A stretch of 64,000 nt of DNA, taken from NCBI GenBank assembly GCA_017647145.1, contig JAGCLD010000034.1, forward strand, positions 137,385 through 201,384, read 5' to 3'. Origin of the DNA: Paludibacteraceae bacterium (GTDB taxonomy: Bacteria; Bacteroidota; Bacteroidia; Bacteroidales; Paludibacteraceae). This document shows positions 25,791-34,163 of this stretch, piece after piece (within the stretch, counting starts at the first letter, position 1; every line of letters begins with the position of its first letter). The notes beneath the pieces are model-generated. The model was given only the letters and a program-made list of their open reading frames with translations. It was not told where the DNA came from and ran no database searches. The translations under genes were made by a program, and so were the position numbers.

Positions 25791-26396
25791 TTATTTTTTG
25801 CAACGTGTGTTAAGCAATTCCACTACATCATTGGTGATGTTGTATGCTTCGCTCGCATAGAGCAAATTGTCTCCCGAAGTGTTGCTGATGATGAGTTGAT
25901 AACGATTATCCGCATTATACACTTTGAGGATATTGTTGATGCTGTCGCGGAGTTGAAGGCTCATGTTTTGTTGTTCCACCATCAGTTCCTCAGTGAGTTG
26001 AGCATCCAATTTTTGGAGTTCTTCTTGTTTTTGAAGCAAGCGGGTTTGTTCTTGTTCTGCTCTTGTTCTGCTCAAGAAAGCATTGTTTTCCAATTTACGT
26101 TGGAAGTCATTCATGTCCTCTTGCAAACGTTTTGCTTGAGTGTTAATGCGAAGACGAGCATCTTCTTGCTTGCGCATCAATGCATCATTAGCGTTGATGG
26201 CAAAGTCATATTGCAATAACAATGAATCTACATTGATGTAAGCCACAGGAAGATTGTTCATTTCCACGGTAGTAGAAGGATTGCATGCTTCTGCTTGTGC
26301 ACATTTAGGCTTTTTAATTACTAATACAAACAATACAATTACTGCTGCAAGTAAAATGACAGTTAAGGCGTTAAAAATGGTAGTTGTCTTATTCAT
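25791..26396 (-). CDS. OmpH/Skp-family periplasmic chaperone-like protein
   Basis: The 201-residue product has an N-terminal membrane segment (about 8-28) that probably stays as an anchor. The Skp core follows: VAYINVDSLLLQYDFA, a long coiled coil (about 75-145) rich in Q/E/R/L, and a C-terminal YQLIISNTSGDNLLYAS strand. Skp-like proteins hold unfolded outer-membrane proteins in the periplasm. Unlike classical Skp it keeps a hydrophobic anchor and a Cys-containing stalk (CAQAEAC). It is 10 bp downstream of a small membrane-protein gene. Confidence 0.87.
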   Translation of the reverse strand: MNKTTTIFNALTVILLAAVIVLFVLVIKKPKCAQAEACNPSTTVEMNNLPVAYINVDSLLLQYDFAINANDALMRKQEDARLRINTQAKRLQEDMNDFQRKLENNAFLSRTRAEQEQTRLLQKQEELQKLDAQLTEELMVEQQNMSLQLRDSINNILKVYNADNRYQLIISNTSGDNLLYASEAYNITNDVVELLNTRCKK

Positions 26397-26406
26397 ACCT
26401 ATAAAG

Positions 26407-26619
26407 TTAGAGTTGTTCTACGTTTATTTTGTTTTTATTTATTTGTCTTGATTCGCGGTCTTGTGAACTAACACAGCCAATACCTCTCGTTTTCATCGCT
26501 TTGCTTCCTCCTACATGGGTGTTCGGAAATCTACCGCCCTTTACGAAGAAAATGCGCACCCCCAAAAGTAAGATGCCCATCAACAACAATACGCTTGTAA
26601 CTAATATAAGTTGTGTCAT
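26407..26619 (-). CDS. Small conserved Bacteroidales membrane protein
   Basis: The 70-residue product has one N-terminal membrane segment (about 3-23). A conserved polar tail follows with GRFPNTHVGGSKAM and RGIGCVSSQDRESR. I recognise the FPNTH-x-GG-x-K-A and R-G-I-x-C-x-x-x-Q-D-R pattern from other Bacteroidales genomes, but no function is known. It lies directly before the Skp-like gene and is transcribed with it from a -7 element at 26637-26644. It may act in the same envelope pathway. Confidence 0.82.
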   Translation of the reverse strand: MTQLILVTSVLLLMGILLLGVRIFFVKGGRFPNTHVGGSKAMKTRGIGCVSSQDRESRQINKNKINVEQL

Positions 26620-26636
26620 GTTCTGTTTTCTATTTG

Positions 26637-26644
26637 CAAAGGTA
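26637..26644 (-). promoter_or_regulatory. -7 element of the small membrane protein/Skp-like operon
   Basis: TACCTTTG on the minus strand (complement of 26637-26644) gives a start near 26630, about 11 nt before the start codon at 26619. No convincing -33 element at usual spacing was seen. Confidence 0.5.
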
Positions 26645-26745
26645 CATTAAAAAAATGACAATCTTGGGTTTTATGTCGCTTTTTTAAAAGAAAGTAATGT
26701 TTTTTATTATTTCGAGAGACTTGTTCTGGGGGTTCTTTCGGTTTA

Positions 26746-27258
26746 TTACTTGTCCGGAAGGGTAGAAAAGTCCAAATAAGAGTGTGTGTTTCCTATGATT
26801 TGCAAGTAATGCTGAAAATGCTCTTGACTAATTACGATGGTTCCTCTGCAGTCGTTTGGATGAAAACTCAGGGATGTGGCTTCTTTTAAGCGTATGTCCA
26901 TAAATAAATGAACATGATTATCCGTGTCATTAATTAGTCCGAAGGGTGACACGGAGCCGGGTTCTAAGCCCAAATAGCGCATCATGCGTTCGGCTGAAGC
27001 AAATGATAGCTTGCCTTGTTTTAACAAGTGCTCAAGGTTGTGAATGGGCAGGTCCATGTCCGATGGAAAACACACTAAATAGTGTCTGTTCCCCTTGTGA
27101 TTGCGAAAAAATAGGTTTTTGCAGTGTAACGAACCGTCTTTCTTCCAATAAAGGGATGCTTCTGCAATGGTCGCACCGGCAGGGTGATGATAACAACTGT
27201 ATTCTATCCCGTTGTCATCCAAATACCGACGTACAATCTCTTCTCTTTCGCTTTCCAT
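26746..27258 (-). CDS. Prolyl-tRNA editing (PrdX/YbaK-type) deacylase
   Basis: From the ATG at 27258 the product is 170 residues of the YbaK/aa-tRNA deacylase fold. Motifs are HPAGATIAEA, CKNLFFRNHKGNRHYLVC with the conserved Lys, SFASAERMMRYLGLEPGSVSPFGLIND and DNHVHLFMD. Family members hydrolyse Ala- or Cys-tRNAPro formed by mischarging. The start was moved from an upstream ATG at 27324 because that extension would overlap the preceding gene; the chosen start lies 5 bp after that gene's stop. Confidence 0.9.
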   Translation of the reverse strand: MESEREEIVRRYLDDNGIEYSCYHHPAGATIAEASLYWKKDGSLHCKNLFFRNHKGNRHYLVCFPSDMDLPIHNLEHLLKQGKLSFASAERMMRYLGLEPGSVSPFGLINDTDNHVHLFMDIRLKEATSLSFHPNDCRGTIVISQEHFQHYLQIIGNTHSYLDFSTLPDK

Positions 27259-27263
27259 AATGA

Positions 27264-27905
27264 CTATAAATAAGGATTCATCTGTTTTTCGTCGCCAATT
27301 GAACTTACAGGACCATGACCACAATAGATTTGAGTGTCATCCGGAAGGGTCAGCAGACCTTGCTGTATGCTACGTATCAGAGTCACATAGTTACCTCCGG
27401 GCAAATCGGCGCGTCCTATTCCTCCGGCAAAAAGGGTGTCACCCGTAAAAAGCAATTTTAACTTGGGAAAATAAAAGCAAACTCCGCCGGGAGTGTGTCC
27501 GGGAGTCGCAATGATGTGACATTCCGCTCCACAAATACGCATCACATCACCATCCTTCAAGTAGCCGCCCAGCGCTTGTTCTCTTACCAAATCATCATTA
27601 AGACCAAAGGCGGCTGCATAGTGTCTCACAGTCCTCACCAAAGGCTCGTCTGCTTCTGCGGCCAAAGGCTTCACACCATAGCGCTCTGTTACAAATGCAT
27701 TCCCAAACTGATGATCAAGGTGCAAGTGAGTGTTCAGAAGATAATTGACTTTTAGTCCCTTTTCATCAATGAATTTTGCCAATTCATTCTCTTCTTCTGC
27801 TCCCAAACAACCTGCATCAATAATGGCGCAGTCCAAACTGTCTGGGTCGTATAGCACATAGGTGTTTACCTGTATTGGGTTAAATATAAAGGTTTTGATT
27901 TGCAT
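27264..27905 (-). CDS. MBL-fold metallo-hydrolase (glyoxalase II-like)
   Basis: The 213-residue cytoplasmic enzyme has the binuclear-metal motif THLHLDH (H60, H62, D64, H65), TPGHTPGG, TGDTLFAGGIGRADLPGG and CGHGP. This pattern fits hydroxyacylglutathione hydrolase-like thioesterases and persulfide dioxygenase relatives. The exact substrate is unclear because the substrate-binding C-terminal domain of true GloB is absent. It lies 5 bp before the PrdX/YbaK gene and 38 bp after rsmG, probably in one operon. Confidence 0.9.
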   Translation of the reverse strand: MQIKTFIFNPIQVNTYVLYDPDSLDCAIIDAGCLGAEEENELAKFIDEKGLKVNYLLNTHLHLDHQFGNAFVTERYGVKPLAAEADEPLVRTVRHYAAAFGLNDDLVREQALGGYLKDGDVMRICGAECHIIATPGHTPGGVCFYFPKLKLLFTGDTLFAGGIGRADLPGGNYVTLIRSIQQGLLTLPDDTQIYCGHGPVSSIGDEKQMNPYL

Positions 27906-27943
27906 GTCTTTTGCTCTTGTCTTAATGCTACAAACTCAGTTGC

Positions 27944-28564
27944 TTACAATGGCATATAGATAGCACTTTTTGTGGTGAAAAACTCTTCTGAGAAGAATTC
28001 CGAAAGTTCATATTGAGTGGCAATATGTCTATACGGATGTAATTCGCCCGCCAGTTCTCCTCCTTTAAGGCATATAAGGCCGTTGGGAAGGGCGTTTTTG
28101 TGCTCTTTGCTCACATTCTTTCTGCTTAGTTTCACTAATTCACTCAATGGCATAACGGCTCGGCTGATGACAAAGTCAAATTTGCCTTTTTCTTCTTGCA
28201 CACGCAAATGCTTGGCGGTTACATTCTTCAGTCCAATTTGGTCAGCAATGTCACTCAATACTTTTATCTTCTTGCCTATCGAATCAATCGCTGTAAAATG
28301 ACATTCGGGAAACAATATCGCAAGAGGAATGGTTGGAAAACCTCCGCCCGTGCCCACATCAAGTAGGGTAGTCCCCATGGTGAAGGGTAACACCTTTCCA
28401 ATACTCATTGAGTGAAGGATGTGGTGCATATACAGGTTTTGGATATCCTTGCGGGAAATAACATTGATTTTTTCGTTCCAATCTGTATAAAGCGCTCTCA
28501 GAGCTTCATATTGTTGCTGTTGCTCTTGGCTTAAATGGGGAAAGTAATGCAGAATTTTATCCAT
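27944..28564 (-). CDS. rsmG: 16S rRNA (guanine527-N7)-methyltransferase RsmG
   Basis: The 206-residue SAM-dependent enzyme methylates G527 of 16S rRNA. Motifs are WNEKINVISRKD, the SAM loop LLDVGTGGGFPTIPLAI, and the VISRAVMPL segment. An ATG at 28681 would add 39 residues. The ATG at 28564 is preferred because the family begins here and a good promoter (28583-28612) lies inside the would-be extension. It heads the operon rsmG-MBL-PrdX. Confidence 0.95.
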   Translation of the reverse strand: MDKILHYFPHLSQEQQQQYEALRALYTDWNEKINVISRKDIQNLYMHHILHSMSIGKVLPFTMGTTLLDVGTGGGFPTIPLAILFPECHFTAIDSIGKKIKVLSDIADQIGLKNVTAKHLRVQEEKGKFDFVISRAVMPLSELVKLSRKNVSKEHKNALPNGLICLKGGELAGELHPYRHIATQYELSEFFSEEFFTTKSAIYMPL

Positions 28565-28582
28565 ATTGCTCACTATTTTCTG

Positions 28583-28612
28583 CGAAGATACTATTATTTT
28601 GCCGATTAACAA
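28583..28612 (-). promoter_or_regulatory. Promoter of rsmG
   Basis: On the minus strand TTG (complement of 28610-28612) is followed after 19 bp by TATCTTCG (complement of 28583-28590), one base off the -7 consensus. The leader is about 12 nt. Confidence 0.6.
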
Positions 28613-28690
28613 TAATCGCCACACAAGAAATACACACAACACACCCTCCTTTCTGTAATATCTCTCACTGCTATCAATCACCTATGACAT

Positions 28691-28734
28691 ACGTAGGATA
28701 CACGTAGGATACACGTAGGATACACGTAGGATAA
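28691..28734. repeat. 11-bp tandem array C (unit ACGTAGGATAC, four units)
   Basis: Units start at 28691, 28702, 28713 and 28724; the first three are identical and the last ends TAA. The array lies about 80 bp upstream of the rsmG promoter, in the divergent gap before nrdJ. Period and TAGG core match arrays A, B and D. Confidence 0.9.
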
Positions 28735-29348
28735 ATATAGAAATAAGATACTTACTAAATACCTTCAAACTTCTACTTGGGATGAAGTTCTGAGAGAGCA
28801 AACTATCCCTGTTTGTGGCTTATGCATCACTTGCTCACGCTGTCTTAATCTCTTTTGCTATATCGCTCCTGTGGTTTCTTTCTGTAGGTGTGTGAGATTG
28901 CGGAAAATGCCTTGCTGACGTGATCCTGATGGGTGTTGATGGATGATAGCTTGATGTTCTGGGTTGAAGTGTATTTTGTTGGGTGATGTTATGTAAATAT
29001 TTAAAATGGAAAACTTTTTAGATTTCTAAAAAATGTAAATAGGTGATATTTAAGTATATAGTATTTTATTTTGGAAAACTTTATTTTTTAGGAGCAATAT
29101 TTTGTTGTCTATAATGGAAAATAATTTTATGTTATCCTTCATTTTGTTTGGACGTAAAAAAATATTTGTCTTTACTTACTTAATAATGAAATTGTTAGAA
29201 TTAGAACAATTAAATATTGAATTTTTTTTCCTGTTTTTACTTTTCTATATCATAAAAAAGACGTAACATTGCAGTCCGATTACACGAACAATTATAAAAA
29301 ACATAATCATCATATTATTAACAACTTATTTGTAATACCTTCTTAGCA
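28735..29348. other. Long AT-rich region upstream of nrdJ with one inverted repeat
   Basis: No gene is supported here. From about 28985 the sequence becomes very AT-rich. AATTGTT (29190-29196) and AACAATT (29205-29211) form a perfect 7-bp inverted repeat with an 8-bp spacer, a possible operator for nrdJ. I saw no GC-rich cobalamin riboswitch, no clear NrdR box and no clean TAnnTTTG promoter. Confidence 0.5.
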
Positions 29349-31910
29349 GTGGACACAAAAACATTCTCTCAGGAAGAAATTCAAGAGGCTACATTGGCCT
29401 ATTTTAAAGGTGACGAGTTAGCTACTAGAGTGTGGGCGAATAAATATGCCCTCAAAGACTCGTTTGGAAATGTGTTTGAAAAAACGCCGGATGATATGCA
29501 TCGGCGATTGGCTAGAGAGTTCGCAAGAATTGAAGCCAAATATCCAAACGCATTGACGGAAGATCAAATATTTGAGCTGTTCAAAAACTTCCGCTTTATC
29601 GTACCACAAGGAAGCCCTATGACAGGAATCGGTAATCAATACCAAGTGGCTTCTCTCTCTAACTGCTTTGTGATCGGATTTGATGGAAAATCGGATAGTT
29701 ATGGTGCTATCATCAAATTGGATGAAGAACAAGTACAGTTGATGAAAAGACGTGGAGGAGTAGGACACGACCTCTCACACATTCGACCTAAAGGTTCACC
29801 CGTGAAAAACTCTGCACTCACCTCTACAGGTATAGTGCCTTTCATGGAACGCTATTCTAACTCTACACGTGAAGTGGCTCAAGAAGGACGCCGTGGGGCT
29901 TTGATGCTCAGCATATCAATCAAACACCCTGACTCTGAGGCTTTCATTGATGCTAAGATGGTGCCAGGTAAAATCACAGGTGCTAATGTCTCTGTGAAAA
30001 TTGACGACGCCTTTATGCAAGCAGCTATCAATAAAGTGCCCTACCGTCAACAATTCCCAATTGATGCAACTGACCCTAAGACAACGAAAGAAATTGATGC
30101 AAAGGCCTTGTGGGATAAAATCATACACAATGCATGGCAATCTGCAGAACCTGGAGTACTCTTCTGGGACACTATCACACGTGAATCTGTGCCTGACTGC
30201 TACGCTGATTTAGGATACAAAACTACTTCTACTAACCCTTGTGGTGAAATTCCTTTGTGCCCGTATGACAGCTGCCGTTTGCAAGCAATCAATTTGTATT
30301 CCTATGTCGTTGACCCATTCACTCCACAAGCGCGTTTTGATTTCGACTTGCTAAAAGCACACATTCGCGTTGCGCAAAGATTGATGGACGATATCATTGA
30401 TCTTGAAATGGAGAAAATCGACCAAATATTGGCTAAGGTTGAACTTGACCCGGAAGCTGAAGATATCAAGCAGACTGAAAAATTACTCTGGAATAAAATC
30501 AAAGATAAAACTTTGCGCGGACGTCGCACGGGATTGGGTACAACTGCTGAAGGGGATATGTTAGCGGCTTTGGGATTAACCTATGGTACTGAAGAAGCTA
30601 CTGCTTTCTCTGAAAAAGTACACGCTACAATAGCTGTTGAAGCTTATCGTTCTTCTGTTGAAATGGCGAAAGAACGCGGAGCATTCTTGGTGTATGACGC
30701 ACAAAGAGAGAAAAATAATCCGTTCATTAATCGTATCAAATCTGTTGACCCGGAATTGTATGAGGAAATGTGCAAATACGGACGTCGTAACATTGCCTGC
30801 TTGACTATCGCACCTACTGGTACAACAAGTATCATGACACAAACCACCTCGGGTATTGAACCCGTCTTTATGCCGGTGTACAAACGTCGTCGTAAAGTGA
30901 ATCCTAATGAACCGGGAGTGCGTGTTGACTATGTTGACCCAACAGGCGATAGCTTCGAAGAGTATATCGTATTCCACCACAAATTTGCTGTGTGGATGAA
31001 AGCTAATGGATATGACACAGACAAAAACTATACGCAAGAGGAAATTGATGCAATGGTAGCGGCTTCGCCTTACTACAAAGCTACTGCTAATGACGTCGAC
31101 TGGCTGAAAAAGGTACAAATGCAGGGTAGAATACAAAAATGGGTTGACCATTCTATTTCTGTTACTATCAACTTGCCGGCTGATGTGTCTGAAGAATTGG
31201 TAGGACAACTCTACGAAGAAGCATGGCGCTGTGGATGTAAAGGGGTTACTGTCTATCGTGATGGATCTCGTTCCGGAGTATTGATTTCTACTGATGAAAA
31301 GAAACAAAAAGACGAAGAAAAGAAAGAGGAAAAGAAACGCTGTGTTTGCTACACGGAAGACATCGTTAGAAAACGTCCGGATGAACTGAAATGTGACGTA
31401 GTGCGCTTCCAAAATAATAAAGATAAATGGATCGCATTCGTAGGACTTATGGACGGACGCCCCTATGAAATCTTCACTGGACTTGCAGATGATGAAGAGG
31501 GTATCTTGTTGCCGAAATCTGTCACTGAAGGTAAAATCATTAAGACGATTGATGAAGAGGGCAATAAGCGTTATGACTTCCAATACAAGAACAATAGAGG
31601 ATACAAAACTACAGTAGAAGGCCTTTCTCACAAGTTTGATAAGGAATTCTGGAACTATGCAAAACTAATTTCTGGAGTGCTACGTTATGGTATGCCGATT
31701 GATCAGGTAATAAAAATGGTGGCAAGCTTACAATTGGATAGCGAAACTATCAACTCCTGGAAAGTGGGTGTAGAACGTGCCTTGAAGAAATACATTGTAG
31801 ATGGTACAAAAGTGGAAGGACAAAGCTGTCCTAACTGCGGACAAGATGCATTGGTGTACCAAGAGGGATGTTTGACATGTAAATCATGTGGCTATTCTCG
31901 CTGCGGATAG
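29349..31910 (+). CDS. nrdJ: Adenosylcobalamin-dependent (class II) ribonucleotide reductase
   Basis: The 853-residue enzyme reduces ribonucleotides to deoxyribonucleotides independent of oxygen, using B12. Recognisable segments are GSPMTGIGNQYQVASLSNCFV, RRGGVGHDLSHIRPKGSPV, STNPCGEIPLCPYDSC, an acidic/Lys-rich linker (KKQKDEEKKEEKKR, about 655-668) and a C-terminal zinc-type module CPNCG...CLTCKSCG. The frame starts at GTG (29349); no in-frame ATG precedes the conserved N-terminus. A terminator hairpin follows at 31951. Confidence 0.94.
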   Translation: MDTKTFSQEEIQEATLAYFKGDELATRVWANKYALKDSFGNVFEKTPDDMHRRLAREFARIEAKYPNALTEDQIFELFKNFRFIVPQGSPMTGIGNQYQVASLSNCFVIGFDGKSDSYGAIIKLDEEQVQLMKRRGGVGHDLSHIRPKGSPVKNSALTSTGIVPFMERYSNSTREVAQEGRRGALMLSISIKHPDSEAFIDAKMVPGKITGANVSVKIDDAFMQAAINKVPYRQQFPIDATDPKTTKEIDAKALWDKIIHNAWQSAEPGVLFWDTITRESVPDCYADLGYKTTSTNPCGEIPLCPYDSCRLQAINLYSYVVDPFTPQARFDFDLLKAHIRVAQRLMDDIIDLEMEKIDQILAKVELDPEAEDIKQTEKLLWNKIKDKTLRGRRTGLGTTAEGDMLAALGLTYGTEEATAFSEKVHATIAVEAYRSSVEMAKERGAFLVYDAQREKNNPFINRIKSVDPELYEEMCKYGRRNIACLTIAPTGTTSIMTQTTSGIEPVFMPVYKRRRKVNPNEPGVRVDYVDPTGDSFEEYIVFHHKFAVWMKANGYDTDKNYTQEEIDAMVAASPYYKATANDVDWLKKVQMQGRIQKWVDHSISVTINLPADVSEELVGQLYEEAWRCGCKGVTVYRDGSRSGVLISTDEKKQKDEEKKEEKKRCVCYTEDIVRKRPDELKCDVVRFQNNKDKWIAFVGLMDGRPYEIFTGLADDEEGILLPKSVTEGKIIKTIDEEGNKRYDFQYKNNRGYKTTVEGLSHKFDKEFWNYAKLISGVLRYGMPIDQVIKMVASLQLDSETINSWKVGVERALKKYIVDGTKVEGQSCPNCGQDALVYQEGCLTCKSCGYSRCG

Positions 31911-31950
31911 TAAGGAATGATTATAAAATAAGATATCATAAATGTGAGCG

Positions 31951-31990
31951 TAAGGATCTTGGGTGTGAAGTCTGACCTCAAGGTCCTTAT
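31951..31990 (+). terminator. Terminator hairpin after nrdJ
   Basis: TAAGGATCTTGGG (31951-31963) pairs with CTCAAGGTCCTTA (31977-31989) over 13 bp with two G-U pairs, followed by TGTTTTC. The T-run is short. Confidence 0.7.
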
Positions 31991-32020
31991 GTTTTCACGG
32001 ATAAACACCACCTGAAGGTT

Positions 32021-32446
32021 ATGATGGAGGATAAAATTTGGTTGTTTGTGGCTGTTGCCTTGTTGATGTTGGCGGCAATTGGCGCATTGGCTTATTGGGC
32101 TGACAGACGCGAACGAAAAAAAGAAAAAGAAACGGGAAAAATAACGCCACCTAAAGAAGTGGACGATGAATGTTGTGGCGCACATGCTGTTTGTGAACGG
32201 GATAGCTTGCTCAACAAAACACTGCAAGTGGAATACTATGATGATGAAGAACTGGATGTGCTGGCTGGTATCAAGCATGAAGATTACACACTTCAACAAG
32301 TGGAACTCTTGGAGCATGTCTTCTACACCTTGAAAGAAAAGGATGTGGCAGGGTGGCTACGCAGCCTTCAGGCACGTAATATTCAGTTGCCTGATGATTT
32401 GCGAGAAGAGGCTTTGCTCATTGTGAGTGAACGACGCAAAGCATAA
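32021..32446 (+). CDS. Conserved membrane-anchored Bacteroidales protein, function unknown
   Basis: The 141-residue product has an N-terminal membrane segment (about 6-26) followed by a basic stretch, so the rest is cytoplasmic. It carries a Cys/His cluster, C51-C52-x2-H55-x2-C58 (CCGAHAVC), which may bind a metal. A conserved acidic/helical C-terminus contains VEYYDDEELDVLAG and DVAGWLRSLQARNIQLPDDLR. Similar proteins occur across Bacteroidales without a known role. Its last 64 bases overlap the convergent CPBP gene. Confidence 0.8.
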   Translation: MMEDKIWLFVAVALLMLAAIGALAYWADRRERKKEKETGKITPPKEVDDECCGAHAVCERDSLLNKTLQVEYYDDEELDVLAGIKHEDYTLQQVELLEHVFYTLKEKDVAGWLRSLQARNIQLPDDLREEALLIVSERRKA

Positions 32447-33270
32447 ATCAACACAACCACTACCACACAACTCACTATCCCGAGCCATAAACTCTCCCCT
32501 GTACCAATGTTGTCTGCTAATGTGATGTCTATTCCTGAATGCTGACACACAAAATAGCTCAACACGGCAATGGCATTATTGGTGGCATGACCAATGATGG
32601 GAAGCCAAAGTGATCCTGACCATGCTACCATGTAGCCTAATGCTGCACCCATCACAAGGCGAGGTATAAATCCATAGAATTGCATATGGATGGCACTAAA
32701 TAGAATAGCACAACTCCATATCGCTGTGTGCATGTGGCGTGTCTCGCCAAATAGGGATTGAAAAGTCCCCCTGAATAGAATCTCTTCCGACAATGCGGGA
32801 AGAATAGCCATTACGAGTAAATTAATCAATAAATCACTGTAAGTCATCCCGGATAGAAAACGCAATGTGAGCGAATGTGCGCTTTCTTCGCTCTGACGCA
32901 TCCATTCTTCTATTGCCTGAAGTGATTCGGGCAATACAAATTGCTGGTTGCAATGACTTAATAGATTCACAAATGGTACTCCACACACAAATAATGCAAT
33001 TGTGAGGAGGGTGGGGAGTAATGAGGGTAATTGGTCTAAACGTAACCAGTGTAACGGACGATCACTCCATAAAATCGCTCCAAAAATACAAGGAACTGTA
33101 AATATCAAAATGCTTTGCAATGATTGAAGAAAACGTAACGCCCCGATTGAACCTCCGTTACCACATAGGCTATATAATAATAGGGCTATCACGCTCCCTG
33201 CTAACATAATGAGTAGTAAACACAGGGCTTTAACTAAGGGTGTACTGTCTTTCAGTATGGCTTTCTTCAT
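32383..33270 (-). CDS. CPBP-family intramembrane protease
   Basis: The 295-residue membrane protein has about eight hydrophobic segments. The CAAX/Abi motifs are LSEEILFRGTF (E-E-x-x-x-R), the single His in FSAIHMQFYGF and H-x-x-x-N in GHATNNAI. The family cleaves membrane substrates within the bilayer; some members act in bacteriocin immunity or surface signalling. The C-terminal 21 codons overlap the 32021-32446 gene in antisense. Its start overlaps the queH stop by 4 bp, indicating translational coupling. Confidence 0.9.
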   Translation of the reverse strand: MKKAILKDSTPLVKALCLLLIMLAGSVIALLLYSLCGNGGSIGALRFLQSLQSILIFTVPCIFGAILWSDRPLHWLRLDQLPSLLPTLLTIALFVCGVPFVNLLSHCNQQFVLPESLQAIEEWMRQSEESAHSLTLRFLSGMTYSDLLINLLVMAILPALSEEILFRGTFQSLFGETRHMHTAIWSCAILFSAIHMQFYGFIPRLVMGAALGYMVAWSGSLWLPIIGHATNNAIAVLSYFVCQHSGIDITLADNIGTGESLWLGIVSCVVVVVLIYALRRSLTMSKASSRKSSGN

Positions 33271-33848
33271 TTCAACTCAGTATTGTGTGACATACTGAAT
33301 TCGCATCCGCAGTATGTCTGGTTATAAAATCCATGTTCTTTGATGAGTTCGTTTCTACGCTCTTGGAGGCCTCCTTTGCGCCAATTAGCACCCCAGAAAT
33401 ATAAGTCATTATATTGCTGGGAGGCTTCTTCTCCGGCTGTATTTATCTGCTGAAGGTTTTTCCAGCGCGAAGTGGAAAGCGTAGTGGCAAACACGCTGTA
33501 ATCATGCGTGTGGGCATAGGCAGCTGTTTTGAGTAAACGCATTCTAAAACATTCTAAACATCTCTTCCCGCGCTCTGGTTCATGCTCTCGTCCTTGAATA
33601 GAGCATAACCATTGCTCGTGCTCGTATTCTGCATCTATATAATCAATACCCATCATGCCTGCATAGCGTATCACTTCTGACTTACGACGCATGTACTCCT
33701 CTGTTGGATATATGTTGGGGTTGTAGAAGTAGAGCGTAGGTCGTATCCCATGTTGTATGAGTGCTTCAATAATGGCAGAAGAGCAGGGGGCACAACAAGT
33801 GTGAAGTAATACGGATGAAGTTGCTATTGGAGGTACAATATGATTCAT
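33267..33848 (-). CDS. queH: Epoxyqueuosine reductase QueH
   Basis: The 193-residue enzyme (former DUF208) performs the last step of queuosine synthesis, reducing epoxyqueuosine in tRNA. It has the N-terminal HTCCAPCSS (C18, C19, C22), PNIYPTEEYMRRKSEV, a RCLECFRMRL Cys pair and a C-terminal YCGCEFS, giving the cysteines for its Fe-S and metal sites. It is an alternative to the B12-dependent QueG. It forms an operon with the CPBP protease gene. Confidence 0.94.
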   Translation of the reverse strand: MNHIVPPIATSSVLLHTCCAPCSSAIIEALIQHGIRPTLYFYNPNIYPTEEYMRRKSEVIRYAGMMGIDYIDAEYEHEQWLCSIQGREHEPERGKRCLECFRMRLLKTAAYAHTHDYSVFATTLSTSRWKNLQQINTAGEEASQQYNDLYFWGANWRKGGLQERRNELIKEHGFYNQTYCGCEFSMSHNTELK

Positions 33849-34005
33849 AGGGCAAAATTAATACTTTTTTGTGTAATGAATAAAATCTAAAAGGGAAACC
33901 TTACTATCTATATCCTGCATTTCCTATTGTGCTAACCTTAATAAAACAAACTTTATTCTGCGAATGCCGTCCATGGTAACATAAAAATACACAAATCGTG
34001 ACAAT

Positions 34006-34028
34006 TTTTACACAAACATGGTGTAAAA
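34006..34028. promoter_or_regulatory. Inverted repeat upstream of the giant T9SS gene
   Basis: TTTTACAC (34006-34013) and GTGTAAAA (34021-34028) form a perfect 8-bp inverted repeat with a 7-bp spacer, followed by another GTGTAA at 34032. It lies about 136 bp before the start codon. The rest of the 33849-34163 gap is AT-rich with only a weak -7-like AATCTTTG at 34077. Confidence 0.5.
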
Positions 34029-34163
34029 GGGGTGTAATTTAGCAAACTAAATTGAAAAAAGTGTATGTATTCTCTAAATCTTTGTTAAAAGATTGATAGT
34101 CAGGTTCAATAATTAAGGAAAAACGTAAAAAAATAAAATTATACAAACTCAAAAACAAAAACC

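Noticed and set aside
28565..28681. N-terminal extension of RsmG starting at 28681
   Set aside because: It covers the predicted rsmG promoter and is not part of the family's usual N-terminus.
28565..29348. Cobalamin riboswitch upstream of nrdJ
   Set aside because: The leader is AT-rich, and I saw no B12-box-like conserved core or multi-stem GC-rich structure.
30576..31631. 351-codon minus-strand ORF within nrdJ
   Set aside because: It lies wholly antisense to a highly conserved gene and its Phe/Ser/Arg-rich product matches no family.
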